From assembly GCA_002102225.1 (NCBI GenBank), contig LQPB01000001.1:1-41926 (forward strand): a stretch of DNA of 41,926 nt. Direction: 5' to 3'. Positions 8,442 to 16,298 of this stretch are shown here, one piece after another; the stretch's first letter is position 1; every line of letters begins with the position of its first letter. The position numbers were made by a program, and so were the translations under genes. The notes under the pieces are model-generated. The model did no database searches. It worked only from the letters and a program-made list of their open reading frames with translations, and was not told the DNA's origin. Source of the DNA: Mycobacterium interjectum. Its GTDB lineage: Bacteria > Actinomycetota > Actinomycetes > Mycobacteriales > Mycobacteriaceae.

Positions 8442-8863
8442 GGCATTCCACCTCTTGTTCATCGCCAGGCCCTGCGGAAGGGCATAATGCGAGACTGCAT
8501 TCGAGCAACCGAGTCGAAACGTACCGCAAGCGAGTCGGTCATTGAAATAGATTCGGTAACACTGGAAATGGTCGTATCTAGGAACTGGATCCGGTCGGAA
8601 ATATGAACTGGATTCGATCGTATTAGTAATCTGGATTCGGTCGGAAATGCAAACTGGATTCGGTCGGAATAATAAATTGGATTCGGTCAGATTTGACGTC
8701 CCCACAGAGTCATTGCTGGGGACATAAGTCGTGAAAGCAGGCATGGTACACAGCTGCAGCGCGCCGTCGGCCTCTTCAACGACCGGCCAGTCGGTGTCGT
8801 CAACGACCTCGTTGCCGAACTCGGCGAATGACCCGGCGGCACGAACCAGGTTGTCGCGCAGCG
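8442..8863. other. Intergenic region upstream of PE_PGRS with repeat array
   Basis: These 422 bp separate the PPE stop from the PE_PGRS start. They contain the 23-bp repeat array described separately and are visibly more AT-rich than the flanks around 8560-8700. The frame entering from the PE_PGRS start is open upstream as far as 8927, but it lacks the PE signature and a ribosome-binding site, so I do not call it coding. Confidence 0.6.
8563..8694. repeat. 23-bp tandem repeat array (at least five units)
   Basis: The motif TGGATTCGGTCGGAAT recurs with TGG starting at 8586, 8609, 8632, 8655 and 8678, exactly every 23 bp, with a degenerate extra unit at 8563. Units are joined by an AT-rich 7-base spacer ending AA(A/C)T or similar. 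Each core has ATTC and GAAT arms around GGTCG, an inverted half-site arrangement. The array sits about 145-250 bp upstream of the PE_PGRS start codon. The period is close to two helical turns. It could be an operator array or a minisatellite. Confidence 0.8.
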
Positions 8864-10402
8864 CTATTCGGGCGCGGAGCCGTCCCAACTGTTGGGCAGC
8901 AGCGGGATGGCCGGGGCACCGTTGCATCCGTCGTCGGCCAATGTGATCAGCCCGGCCGGACGGCCGGCGGCGGCGGGCGTGACGGTGGCACCGACGAATC
9001 CGAGTGGCCCGCCACCTTGGCCCGAAGCCTCGGGACGCGAGCCCCCGTCGTCGTCGAGGTCCATGAACTCGTGGCGATGTGCGCGATCCTCGATCGTCGC
9101 GCGCCGACGGCGGCGCCCCCGCGTTCGGCCGTTCGCCATGGCCGCGGCTGCCGCCGCCTCTTCGGCGCCCTCGGTTGCAGTTTCCTCCGAGCGACGACGC
9201 GCGCGAGCGGTCGCGCTACCGCGCGCCGACAACCCGGACAGGCCGACGGCGTAGAGGACGTCGGACAAGCCCGCGCCGATGCCCGTTGACGCCGACGGAC
9301 CGAACCCCACCCCCGGCCCGCCACCGGCCGGTCCGCCCCCGATGGCGGAGCTCGGGGTCGGCGCCGCGGGACCGGGCACGGTGGCGGCGCTGCTCACGCT
9401 GGCCGGCGCGGCGGGGGCGGCAGCGGGCATAGCGCCCACCGGGGCCGGCGCTGCCCCGGAAGCCGCCGCGGACGTGGCCACCGCCACCGGGAGCGCGACA
9501 GCGGTTGCGGCCGCGGCGCCCGCCGCCACCCCCGCGGTGCCGGCGGTGAAAACCGCGGCCAGGGCGGGGGCGAGCGATATGGCCAGCTGGATTGCCTGCT
9601 GCCCGAAGGGCCAGAAGATCATCAGCGTGTGGAAGGTGGCCCAGGCGAGCGCGCTGGCCAGGGCCGGTGACATTCCGGGCACTTGCATCAGCGCCGAGGT
9701 GAGGCTGTTCGCGAACGGGACGGCCGGAATCGGCCACCCCCCGGGATTGAGGTCCTTCGACACCGGCCACGCGAAATTTTTGGTGTATTGCTGGATCAGC
9801 GCCGCGAGCTGATCCTGCCAAGACGCGGTGCTCCCGGCCGCCGCCGCGGCTCTAGTCTCCCCGACGGTCGCGACGATCTGCGGCGCCGGCGCGGCCGTCG
9901 GGACCGCCGCGATGGCCGAGGTGGTGACGGCTTGGTAGGTGGTCATAATTTCGGCGGCCTGCAGCCACATGCGCGCGTAATCGGCCTCGTTGACGGCGAT
10001 GGGGATGGTGTTGATGCCGAAGAAGTTGGTTGCCACGAGCGCCGCGTGAGTGGCGTGGTTTGCGGCGAGCTCGGCGAGAGTCGGCATTGTGGCCAGCGCG
10101 GTGGCGTAGGCGGCCGCGGCGGTTCGGTGCGATGACGCGGAGAGCGCGCTGGCCGACGCGCTCTCGAGTAACCAGCTCAGGTACGGCGCGTGGGCGGCCA
10201 CGTACCGTTCGGCGCTGGGGCCATCCCATGCGCTCTGCACCGCGCCCAGCACCCCGACGAGTTCGTCCGCAGCGGCGGCATATTCGGCTCCCATCGACGA
10301 CCACGCCTCCGCAGCGGCGAGCAGCGGCCCGGAACCCGGGCCGCTGCTGAGCAATGTGGAGTGCACCTCGGGCGGCAAGGCGATCCAGATTGGGGCGGTC
10401 AT
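8864..10402 (-). CDS. PPE family protein, PPE-PPW subfamily
   Basis: This 512-residue protein starts at ATG 10402. Residues 1 to about 170 are a PPE domain: [19 protein letters not shown] with the Pro-Pro-Glu triplet, [16 protein letters not shown], and a WxG-type turn at [13 protein letters not shown]. The middle holds hydrophobic Ala/Val-rich stretches and a Pro/Ala/Gly linker. A basic patch ([20 protein letters not shown]) precedes a C-terminal domain with [18 protein letters not shown] and LLPNSWDG, matching the PxxPxxW feature of the PPE-PPW subfamily. PPE proteins are usually exported by ESX systems, often with a PE partner. The adjacent PE_PGRS gene is downstream on the same strand, but the 422-bp gap argues against a classic PE/PPE pair. 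It is divergent from the anti-sigma/SigC gene. Confidence 0.9.
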   Translation of the reverse strand: MTAPIWIALPPEVHSTLLSSGPGSGPLLAAAEAWSSMGAEYAAAADELVGVLGAVQSAWDGPSAERYVAAHAPYLSWLLESASASALSASSHRTAAAAYATALATMPTLAELAANHATHAALVATNFFGINTIPIAVNEADYARMWLQAAEIMTTYQAVTTSAIAAVPTAAPAPQIVATVGETRAAAAAGSTASWQDQLAALIQQYTKNFAWPVSKDLNPGGWPIPAVPFANSLTSALMQVPGMSPALASALAWATFHTLMIFWPFGQQAIQLAISLAPALAAVFTAGTAGVAAGAAAATAVALPVAVATSAAASGAAPAPVGAMPAAAPAAPASVSSAATVPGPAAPTPSSAIGGGPAGGGPGVGFGPSASTGIGAGLSDVLYAVGLSGLSARGSATARARRRSEETATEGAEEAAAAAAMANGRTRGRRRRRATIEDRAHRHEFMDLDDDGGSRPEASGQGGGPLGFVGATVTPAAAGRPAGLITLADDGCNGAPAIPLLPNSWDGSAPE

Positions 10403-10558
10403 CGTCGGGGGCCTTCGGGCAGGGACACGGATACCTTTTCGTCGGACGTCGTTGCGGGCGGGCTGGTCTTCAGTGGTCGGTTTGCCGGACGGCTTGGTTC
10501 CCGTCGTCGACTTTTCGACGCCTTTGCGCGGCGACCGGGCATGCGCAACGATGCAGGG
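10403..10558. promoter_or_regulatory. Divergent intergenic region between PPE and anti-sigma/SigC genes
   Basis: This short region must hold the promoters of both divergent transcription units. I cannot assign -10/-35 boxes with confidence. In M. tuberculosis the beta-lactamase gene blaC lies divergently next to sigC; here a PPE gene takes that place, so this marks the boundary between accessory DNA and the conserved block. Confidence 0.4.
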
Positions 10559-11914
10559 ATGCGGTGTGACGTTGCGCGTGAGGCGCTTTCTGCGCGACTG
10601 GACGGCGAGCGTCCGCACGTGCTCGCGCAACAGGTCGATGCCCACCTGGAATCGTGTCGGGCTTGCCGCACCTGGCTGATCGGCGCGGCGGTGCAGACGC
10701 GCCGGCTGTCCTCCATCGAGCCCGGCGAGGGACCGGACCTGGTCGACAAGATCATGGCGAGCCTCGAACAGCAGTCCCCCGCCTATCACCGCTCCATCCG
10801 CTGGCTGCGGTCGCGCTACCGGCGCTGGGGGCTGGTGGCTGTCGGCGTCTTTCAGGTGGCGATCGCGGCCGCCCAGATCAGCGGCATCGATTTCGGCATG
10901 GTGTCGAGCCACATGCACGGGGCGATGTCGGGCGAGCACCTGATGCACGAGTCCACCGCGTGGTTGCTGGCGTTGGGTCTGGCCATGATCGCGGCGGGCG
11001 TTTGGCCCGCCACCGCCGTTGGCGTGGCCGCGATTACCGGTGTGTATTCCGTCGCGCTGTTGAGTTACGTGGTCGTCGACGCCTTTGCCGGCGAGGTGAC
11101 CGCGACCCGCGTCGCCAGCCACATGCCCCTGCTGTTGGGGCTGGTGTTCGCGATGTTGGTGGCGCGCGAACATGTGCGGACCCGACGGCCGCGCACCTCC
11201 GGCACGGACGCCGACTACCCCCGCGGGCAGTCGGAGGCTCCCGCCGGTCGGCGACACCGGCATCTCTGGCCCATCAACCGCACGGTTTCACACCCAACCG
11301 CAACGTCTACGACAACCGGTCGTAGACTGACGACGCCCGCACAACGAAGGTGGTTGGCCATGACCGCGTCAAACGACGACGAGGCCGTTACCGAGCTCGC
11401 GTTGGCGGCCGCGCGCGGGAACGAGCGTGCGCTCGAGGCCTTCATCAAGGCCACCCAGCAAGACGTCTGGCGGTTCGTTACCTACCTGTCCGACGCGGGC
11501 ACCGCCGACGACCTGACGCAGGAAACCTTCCTGCGGGCGATCGGCGCGATCGAGCGGTTCTCCGGGCGGTCCAGCGCGCGAACCTGGTTGCTGGCGATCG
11601 CGCGCCGGGTGGTGGCCGATCACATCCGGCACGCCCAGTCACGGCCGCGCACCGCCGCTGGTGCCGATCCCGATCACTTCCTCACCGGTGATCGCCACGC
11701 CCGCGGGTTCGAAGACCTGGTCGAGGTGACCGCGTTGATCGCGAATCTCACCACCGAGCAACGCGAAGCGCTGTTGCTCACCCAGCTGTTGGGGCTGCCG
11801 TACGCCGACGCCGCCGCGGTCTGCGGTTGTCCGGTGGGCACGATCCGTTCTCGCGTCGCCCGCGCCCGCGATGCGCTGCTGGCCGACATGGAGCGCGAAG
11901 ACCTGACCGGCTAG
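10559..11914 (+). CDS. Zinc-finger membrane anti-sigma-like protein, read through in frame into SigC
   Basis: From ATG 10559 (ATG 10541 adds six residues) the frame stays open to the SigC stop at 11914, giving a possible 451-residue fusion. Residues 1 to about 45 are a zf-HC2-type anti-sigma domain: Cys3, then HLESCRAC with H29-x3-C33-x2-C36. Hydrophobic segments at about 91-110, 134-150, 151-173 and 188-203 predict four membrane spans. Between the first two lies a Met/His-rich loop at 114-130 (M114, H118, M119, H120, M123, H127, M129, H130), a plausible copper- or other metal-binding site. Residues about 204-267 look like an original C-terminal tail and untranslated leader. The SigC methionine is residue 268. 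Either a true fusion or a lost stop codon explains the arrangement. The domain calls are firm; partnership with SigC is inferred from position. Confidence 0.7.
   Translation: MRCDVAREALSARLDGERPHVLAQQVDAHLESCRACRTWLIGAAVQTRRLSSIEPGEGPDLVDKIMASLEQQSPAYHRSIRWLRSRYRRWGLVAVGVFQVAIAAAQISGIDFGMVSSHMHGAMSGEHLMHESTAWLLALGLAMIAAGVWPATAVGVAAITGVYSVALLSYVVVDAFAGEVTATRVASHMPLLLGLVFAMLVAREHVRTRRPRTSGTDADYPRGQSEAPAGRRHRHLWPINRTVSHPTATSTTTGRRLTTPAQRRWLAMTASNDDEAVTELALAAARGNERALEAFIKATQQDVWRFVTYLSDAGTADDLTQETFLRAIGAIERFSGRSSARTWLLAIARRVVADHIRHAQSRPRTAAGADPDHFLTGDRHARGFEDLVEVTALIANLTTEQREALLLTQLLGLPYADAAAVCGCPVGTIRSRVARARDALLADMEREDLTG
11305..11327. promoter_or_regulatory. Perfect palindrome just upstream of sigC start
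   Basis: GTCTACGAC at 11305-11313 and GTCGTAGAC at 11319-11327 form a perfect 9-bp inverted repeat with a 5-nt centre (AACCG), 32 bp before the sigC ATG. No T-run follows, so a terminator is unlikely. A dimeric repressor operator or an mRNA hairpin affecting sigC translation are the main options. It lies inside the read-through frame joining the anti-sigma and sigma domains. Confidence 0.6.
11360..11914 (+). CDS. sigC: ECF RNA polymerase sigma factor SigC
   Basis: Starting at ATG 11360 (GAAGG about 9 bases upstream) this gives a 184-residue ECF sigma factor, the usual length. Region 2 includes [20 protein letters not shown] and [19 protein letters not shown], which bind core polymerase and the -10 element. 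Region 4 includes [20 protein letters not shown], a helix-turn-helix for the -35 element. It is very close to M. tuberculosis SigC (Rv2069). Published work links M. tuberculosis SigC to virulence and copper acquisition. M. tuberculosis SigC has no established adjacent anti-sigma factor, unlike here. Its stop overlaps the convergent cobK stop at 11911-11914, which matches the M. tuberculosis gene order. Confidence 0.92.
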   Translation: MTASNDDEAVTELALAAARGNERALEAFIKATQQDVWRFVTYLSDAGTADDLTQETFLRAIGAIERFSGRSSARTWLLAIARRVVADHIRHAQSRPRTAAGADPDHFLTGDRHARGFEDLVEVTALIANLTTEQREALLLTQLLGLPYADAAAVCGCPVGTIRSRVARARDALLADMEREDLTG

Positions 11915-12648
11915 CCGGTGCCGATCGCAAGCGCCGCAACCCAATTCGCGGCCTCGTCGACTGTGCCCACCGCCGTCACCCCGGACGGAAGCGGCGGCCT
12001 CGAGACCATCACCACCGGAATGCCCAACGCGGCGGCGGCATCCAGCTTGGCCCGGGTCATGGCGCCGCCGCTGTTCTTGGTCACGAGCGCGTCGATGCGA
12101 TGCTCGCGGAGCAGCGAAAGCTCGCCGTCGTAGCGATACGGGCCGCGCGCCAGCAACAGCTGGTGGCGACGCGGAAGCAGGGCAGGGTCGGGCGCGGTGA
12201 CCGCGCGGATCAGAAACCACGCGCCGCTGCCGGCGAACGCGTTGACGCCCGACCGTCCGGTGGTGAGGAAGACCCTTGAATAACGTTGTCTGGCAACCAT
12301 TTCCGCCGCTTCGACGTCCGATGCGACGACGATAGCGTCGCCGGGCGCCCACGCCGGGCGCGCCAACACCAAGTGCGGAATGCGGAGTTCGGTGCACACG
12401 TCGGCGGCGTGGGCCGTCATCGTCGCCGCGAACGGGTGGGTGGCGTCGACAACGGCGTCGATGCGTTCGTCGCGCAGCCAGCAGCGCAGCCCGTCGACTC
12501 CGCCGAAGCCGCCGATGCGCACCGGGCCGACCGGCAGGGCGGGATCGGGGACGCGCCCGGCCAGCGAGCTGACGATGTCGACTGTCGGGTGCAGGGTTTG
12601 CGCCAGCGCGCGGGCCTCCGATGTGCCGCCGAGCAATAGCACCCGCAT
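11911..12648 (-). CDS. cobK: Precorrin-6A reductase CobK
   Basis: This 245-residue enzyme reduces precorrin-6A to precorrin-6B with NADPH in aerobic cobalamin synthesis. It begins [19 protein letters not shown], a Rossmann-like GGTxEA motif typical of CobK/CbiJ. It also carries [30 protein letters not shown] and the conserved [17 protein letters not shown] segment. The length matches M. tuberculosis CobK (Rv2070c). Its ATG overlaps the cobM stop in an ATGA (12648-12650), indicating translational coupling. It is the last gene of the SDR-cobL-cobM-cobK operon. I see no cobalamin riboswitch upstream of the operon. Confidence 0.95.
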   Translation of the reverse strand: MRVLLLGGTSEARALAQTLHPTVDIVSSLAGRVPDPALPVGPVRIGGFGGVDGLRCWLRDERIDAVVDATHPFAATMTAHAADVCTELRIPHLVLARPAWAPGDAIVVASDVEAAEMVARQRYSRVFLTTGRSGVNAFAGSGAWFLIRAVTAPDPALLPRRHQLLLARGPYRYDGELSLLREHRIDALVTKNSGGAMTRAKLDAAAALGIPVVMVSRPPLPSGVTAVGTVDEAANWVAALAIGTG

Positions 12649-13400
12649 CAGTGCCGGCTCCCCCGGGTCCGCACGGCCGAATACAGGTAGCTGTCGGTGA
12701 ATCCCTCGGCGGCCAGCGCGTCGCCGACGATGATCACCGCGGTCTTGGTGATGTTGGCGTCGTGCATCTGGCCGGCGATGTCGGCCAGCGTGCCGCGCAG
12801 TACGGTCTGCTGTGGCCAGCTCGCGAAAGCCACGACAGCAACCGGTGTTTCGGAACGGTAGCTATGGAGTAGTTGCGGGATGATGGCGTCGATCTGGGCG
12901 GCGGCCAGGTGCAGCACCAGGGTGGCACCGGACAGCGCCAGCGTCGTCAGCTCCTCGCCGGACGGCATGGGTGTCGACAGGGTAGCCACCCGCGTCAGCG
13001 TCACCGTCTGCGCTACGCCTGGGACGGTGAGTTCGCGTTTCAGCGCGGCGGCCGCGGCGGCGAAAGCCGGCACGCCGGGCACGATTTCGTAGTCGATGCC
13101 CAGCGCGTCGAGTCGGCGGCACTGCTCCGCGAGCGCGCTGTACAGTGACGGGTCGCCGGAGTGCAGCCGCGCGACGTCGTGGCCCGCGACGTGCGCATCG
13201 GCGATTTCGGCAAGGATCTGCTCGAGCGTCAACGGGCCGGTGTCAACGACTTTCGCCCCGGGTGGGCACAGCGCCAGCAGGTCGTCGGGCATGATCGAAC
13301 CCGCGTAGAGGCAGGTCGCACACGTCTGGAGGAGCCGTTGACCGCGGACCGTGATGAGGTCGGCCGCGCCGGGGCCCGCTCCGATGAAATAGACGGTCAC
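12648..13400 (-). CDS. cobM: Precorrin-4 C11-methyltransferase CobM
   Basis: This 250-residue SAM-dependent enzyme methylates C-11 of precorrin-4 to make precorrin-5. It has the corrin/porphyrin methyltransferase signatures: VYFIGAGPGAADLITVRG at the N-terminus, the SAM-site loop RLHSGDPSLYSALAEQ, and IVPGVPAFAAAAAAL. GTG 13400 is chosen because it overlaps the cobL stop codon (13397-13399) and gives the normal family N-terminus; the frame is open further upstream. It corresponds to Rv2071c. Coupling on both sides implies coordinated synthesis with CobL and CobK. Confidence 0.95.
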   Translation of the reverse strand: MTVYFIGAGPGAADLITVRGQRLLQTCATCLYAGSIMPDDLLALCPPGAKVVDTGPLTLEQILAEIADAHVAGHDVARLHSGDPSLYSALAEQCRRLDALGIDYEIVPGVPAFAAAAAALKRELTVPGVAQTVTLTRVATLSTPMPSGEELTTLALSGATLVLHLAAAQIDAIIPQLLHSYRSETPVAVVAFASWPQQTVLRGTLADIAGQMHDANITKTAVIIVGDALAAEGFTDSYLYSAVRTRGSRH

Positions 13401-14569
13401 CTCGTCACCGCCCACTGGGTGACCGGCATTTGCGGGCGCCATCCGGTGAAGCCACCCAGTGGCTCGCCGTGGTAGTGCTGGAGACGCCGCAACTGGCCGC
13501 CGTGGCGCGAATAGTACTGCGTGAGAAGCGCTTCCGATTCCGCGGTGACCGCGTTGACCACCAGCCTCCCCCCTGCCGGCAGGTGGTCGAAACAGGCATC
13601 AAGCAAACCGGGTTGGGTCAACCCCCCGCCGATGAAGATCGCCGACGGCGGTTCGGCCCCATCGAACGCCTCGGGTGCAGCGCCGCGGACGTCGATGGCG
13701 ACGCCGAAGGCCGCGGTGTTGGACTCGATGTTGAGGCGGCGCGCCTCGTCGCGCTCGAACGCCACCGCGCTGCAACCCGGCCAGCTCAGGCACCATTCGA
13801 CGCTAATGCTGCCCGAGCCGGCGCCGACGTCCCACAGCCGCTCCCCCGGTCGCGGCGCCAGCGCCGCCAGCGTCACCGCGCGCACACCGTGCTTGGTGAT
13901 CTGCCCGTCGTGGGCGAACGCGTCATCGGGAAATGGCGACATGCGTTCGTCGGGCAGGTAGCGGACGGCGACCAGGTTGAGGGCGTCGACGTCTTGCGGC
14001 GGGTCGTCGACCCACCCGCGCGCGGTGCCGTCGCGGCGGCGTTCGGTTGGGCCGCCGAGGTTTTCGAGCACGCTGAACTCCGATTCCCCCCGGCCGTGTG
14101 CGCAAAGCAGTGCCGCCAGTTCCGTGGGGGTCGAGGCATCTTTCGACAGCACGATCGCTTGGCCGCCGCGGCGCACCGCGGTGTGTGGTCGGGCGGTCAC
14201 GAGGCTGATCACCTCGGTGTCGTGGGCGTTCCACCCCATCCGCGCGCGCGCCAGCGTCACCGAGGACACGTGCGGCAGCACCCTGACGTTGTGGGCGCCG
14301 TATAGCCGGATCAGCGTGCTGCCGATGCCGTATAGGAGCGGGTCACCGCTGGCCACTACGTGGATGTCGCCCGCGGCGTCGACGGGCAGGCGTTGCAGCG
14401 CGGGCAACATCGGCGATGGCCATTCGCGACGGGGTGCGGGCACCGTGTCGTCGAGCAAGTCGAGCTGACGCTTGGACCCGTATATGACTGTGGCCCGTCT
14501 TATTTCGCTGCGGGAGGTTTCGGCGAGCCCCGCCATGCCGTCGGCGCCGATGCCCACGATGACGATCAT
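13397..14569 (-). CDS. cobL: Precorrin-6Y C5,15-methyltransferase (decarboxylating) CobL
   Basis: This 390-residue bifunctional enzyme methylates C-5 and C-15 of the corrin ring and decarboxylates the C-12 acetate side chain. Residues 1 to about 200 are a CobE/CbiE-type tetrapyrrole methylase ([28 protein letters not shown]). Residues about 215-390 are a CbiT-type class I methyltransferase with LWDVGAGSGSISVEW as the SAM-binding motif and AIFIGGGLTQPGLLD. The ATG at 14569 overlaps the stop of the upstream SDR gene (14566-14568). The length equals M. tuberculosis CobL (Rv2072c). The frame is open far upstream, but that part is antisense to the SDR gene and not coding. Confidence 0.95.
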   Translation of the reverse strand: MIVIVGIGADGMAGLAETSRSEIRRATVIYGSKRQLDLLDDTVPAPRREWPSPMLPALQRLPVDAAGDIHVVASGDPLLYGIGSTLIRLYGAHNVRVLPHVSSVTLARARMGWNAHDTEVISLVTARPHTAVRRGGQAIVLSKDASTPTELAALLCAHGRGESEFSVLENLGGPTERRRDGTARGWVDDPPQDVDALNLVAVRYLPDERMSPFPDDAFAHDGQITKHGVRAVTLAALAPRPGERLWDVGAGSGSISVEWCLSWPGCSAVAFERDEARRLNIESNTAAFGVAIDVRGAAPEAFDGAEPPSAIFIGGGLTQPGLLDACFDHLPAGGRLVVNAVTAESEALLTQYYSRHGGQLRRLQHYHGEPLGGFTGWRPQMPVTQWAVTR

Positions 14570-15315
14570 CGTGGCATCCTGCGCCAGACGAACTGCGGTA
14601 GCAGCCGCATGACGAAGAACATCGGGCGCAACGACCACGGGATCCACACGGTGCGTCGGCCCTTGGCCAGCGCACGTGCGGTGGCCGCGGCGACTTGCTC
14701 CGGGGTGCTGGACAGCGGCGCGGGCCGCATGCCTTCGGTCATCCGCCCGACGACGAAACCCGGGCGCGCGATGAGCAGGTTGACGCCGGTGCCGTGCAGC
14801 GCGTCGGCCAGCCCGCTGGCGAAGCCGTCCAGGCCGGCCTTCGCCGAGCCGTAGACGTAGTTGGCGCGGCGCACCCGTACCCCGGCGACCGAGGAGAACA
14901 CCACCAGCGAGCCGCGCCCGGCGGTGCGCATGGCGGCGGCCAGGTGGGTGAGCATGCTGACCTGGTCGACGTAGTCGGTGCGCACGATGGACACCGCGTG
15001 GGCGGCGTCGGCCTCGGCGCGGGCCTGGTCGCCGAGGATGCCGAAGGCCAGCACCGCGGTGCCGATGGGTCCGTGGTCGTCTACGACCGAGGCGACCAGC
15101 GGGCCATGCGAGGCCAGATCGTCGGCGTCGAATTCCCGGGTGTGCACCGCCGTGGCCCCGGCGGCCTTGACGGTCGCGACCTCGTCGTTGAGTTGGTCGG
15201 CCCGGCGTGCGGCCAGTACCACCGTCGCCCCGGGAGCTAGGCGGCGTGCTAGCTCGACGCCGATTTCGCTGCGGCCGCCCAGGATTAGTACCGGCCCCGC
15301 GCCCGTGTCGTCCAC
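14566..15315 (-). CDS. SDR family oxidoreductase (Rv2073c-like)
   Basis: This 249-residue short-chain dehydrogenase/reductase has the dinucleotide-binding glycine motif as GGRSEIG near residue 13 and the catalytic Ser (141/142), Tyr155 and Lys159 (YGSAK). The C-terminus has a hydrophobic aromatic stretch ([13 protein letters not shown]) that could associate with membrane. The layout resembles DprE2-type reductases, but nothing fixes the substrate. GTG 15315 is the start. It leads the cob operon, its stop overlapping the cobL ATG, so it is cotranscribed, yet no cobalamin role is established for this family. It is divergent from the Rv2074-like gene with only 35 bp between starts. Confidence 0.85.
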   Translation of the reverse strand: MDDTGAGPVLILGGRSEIGVELARRLAPGATVVLAARRADQLNDEVATVKAAGATAVHTREFDADDLASHGPLVASVVDDHGPIGTAVLAFGILGDQARAEADAAHAVSIVRTDYVDQVSMLTHLAAAMRTAGRGSLVVFSSVAGVRVRRANYVYGSAKAGLDGFASGLADALHGTGVNLLIARPGFVVGRMTEGMRPAPLSSTPEQVAAATARALAKGRRTVWIPWSLRPMFFVMRLLPQFVWRRMPR

Positions 15316-15350
15316 GGCTGCGATTATCGCCTGCGCTAGCGTGGGCGGTG
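15316..15350. promoter_or_regulatory. 35-bp divergent spacer, cob operon versus F420-dependent reductase
   Basis: Start codons of two divergent genes are only 35 bp apart. At least one promoter must lie inside the opposite gene, or transcripts are leaderless, which is common in mycobacteria. I see no cobalamin riboswitch in this space. Confidence 0.4.
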
Positions 15351-15761
15351 ATGGCGAATACCACTACGCGGCTGACCGACGATGCGCTGGCCTTCCTGTC
15401 AGAACGTCACCTGGCCATGCTGACCACGCTGCGGGCCGACAATTCCCCGCATGTGGTGGCGGTGGGTTTCACCTTCGATCCCAAGACTCACATCGCCCGG
15501 GTGATCACCACCGGCGGCTCGCAGAAGGCCGTCAACGCCGACCGTGCCGGGGTGGCCGTGCTCAGTCAGGTCGATGGCGCGCGGTGGCTGTCGCTCGAGG
15601 GTCGGTCCAAGGTGAACAGCGACGCCGACGCCGTGCGCGATGCCGAGTTGCGGTACGCCCAGCGCTATCGAACGCCGCGCCCGAACCCGCGGCGGGTGGT
15701 CATCGAGGTGCAGGTGGAGCGGGTGCTCGGGTCGTCGGATTTGCTGGACCGGGGCGAATAG
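15351..15761 (+). CDS. F420H2-dependent biliverdin reductase-like protein (Rv2074-like)
   Basis: This 136-residue protein is a split-barrel flavin/deazaflavin oxidoreductase (FDOR-B, pyridoxamine-oxidase-like fold). It corresponds to M. tuberculosis Rv2074, which has been shown to reduce biliverdin using F420H2. Recognisable parts are [38 protein letters not shown] and a [17 protein letters not shown] strand pair. ATG 15351 matches the family N-terminus; longer upstream reading is antisense to the SDR gene. It is convergent with the immunity gene, with 6 bp between stops. Confidence 0.88.
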   Translation: MANTTTRLTDDALAFLSERHLAMLTTLRADNSPHVVAVGFTFDPKTHIARVITTGGSQKAVNADRAGVAVLSQVDGARWLSLEGRSKVNSDADAVRDAELRYAQRYRTPRPNPRRVVIEVQVERVLGSSDLLDRGE

Positions 15762-15767
15762 TTCTGC

Positions 15768-16298
15768 TTACGACGGGTTTCTAATGTCGCGCCAAAGGGC
15801 GAAGAGCGGCTTACCGTCCGGTGCCAAGTATGACTTTTTGATGATTTCTGCTGGTACGTCCAGATAATGGGATAGCTCAACTAGCCTATCCGCGGAAGTA
15901 ATTGCCACCGTCTTTCCGGTCCGATCGACAAGAGTGTGCCGTTCTCGGCCAGCGAATTGTTGCCTACCAAGGTGATACCCCGGGCGTAATTCATCTCGCT
16001 GAAATGGCACCCTTATACCAGGCAGGTCATCACTTCGGGCACTGCCGCCGAAAGCCCCGTAAAGATATTTTTCTATCACTGACATGGAGTCGCCGGCGAA
16101 CTCATAACTTTCCGGGCCCATGCGATCAGAAGTGGATATAATATACCAACCATCAGCCAGGTCAATAAAGTATCGAACCTCGCCGCCCTTGTTCCAAATG
16201 ATTGTTCGACCATCACTGGTTTCTGATCCCTGAATCATGTCCAAGCCGGCAAGACGTACCCAAGCTTGGAGGTCAGGCGTCAGATCTACCTCCGTCAC
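15768..16298 (-). CDS. TNT immunity factor (IFT, Rv3902c-like)
   Basis: This 176-residue protein is the expected antitoxin of the CpnT necrotizing toxin. In M. tuberculosis, IFT (Rv3902c, also 176 residues) binds the TNT domain and blocks its NAD+ glycohydrolase activity in the cytosol. The N-terminal half is family-like: VDLTPDLQAWVRLAGLDMIQ, RTIIWNKGGEVRYFIDLADGW and YIISTSDRM. The second half diverges more. It has no signal peptide. The ATG at 16298 overlaps the cpnT stop (16295-16297), ensuring coupled production. Base composition here is clearly lower in GC than in the flanking genes, as in the 3' end of cpnT. Confidence 0.88.
   Translation of the reverse strand: MTEVDLTPDLQAWVRLAGLDMIQGSETSDGRTIIWNKGGEVRYFIDLADGWYIISTSDRMGPESYEFAGDSMSVIEKYLYGAFGGSARSDDLPGIRVPFQRDELRPGYHLGRQQFAGRERHTLVDRTGKTVAITSADRLVELSHYLDVPAEIIKKSYLAPDGKPLFALWRDIRNPS

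Noticed and set aside
8563..8694. CRISPR array
   Set aside because: The period is only 23 bp, with no unique spacers of normal length and no cas genes. It is a simple tandem repeat.
8442..8927. Longer N-terminus for the PE_PGRS protein
   Set aside because: The extra residues run through the 23-bp repeats, lack PE features, and ATG 8441 has a good ribosome-binding site and PE start.
10403..11263. Longer N-terminus for the PPE protein
   Set aside because: It is antisense to the anti-sigma gene; the PPE domain begins exactly at ATG 10402.
15316..15350. Cobalamin riboswitch upstream of the cob operon
   Set aside because: Only 35 bp separate the divergent starts, too little for a B12 riboswitch, and no B12-box-like sequence was noticed.
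14570..15364. N-terminal extension of the CobL frame
   Set aside because: It is Arg/Gly-rich shadow sequence antisense or out of frame to the SDR gene; the CobL family start is at 14569.
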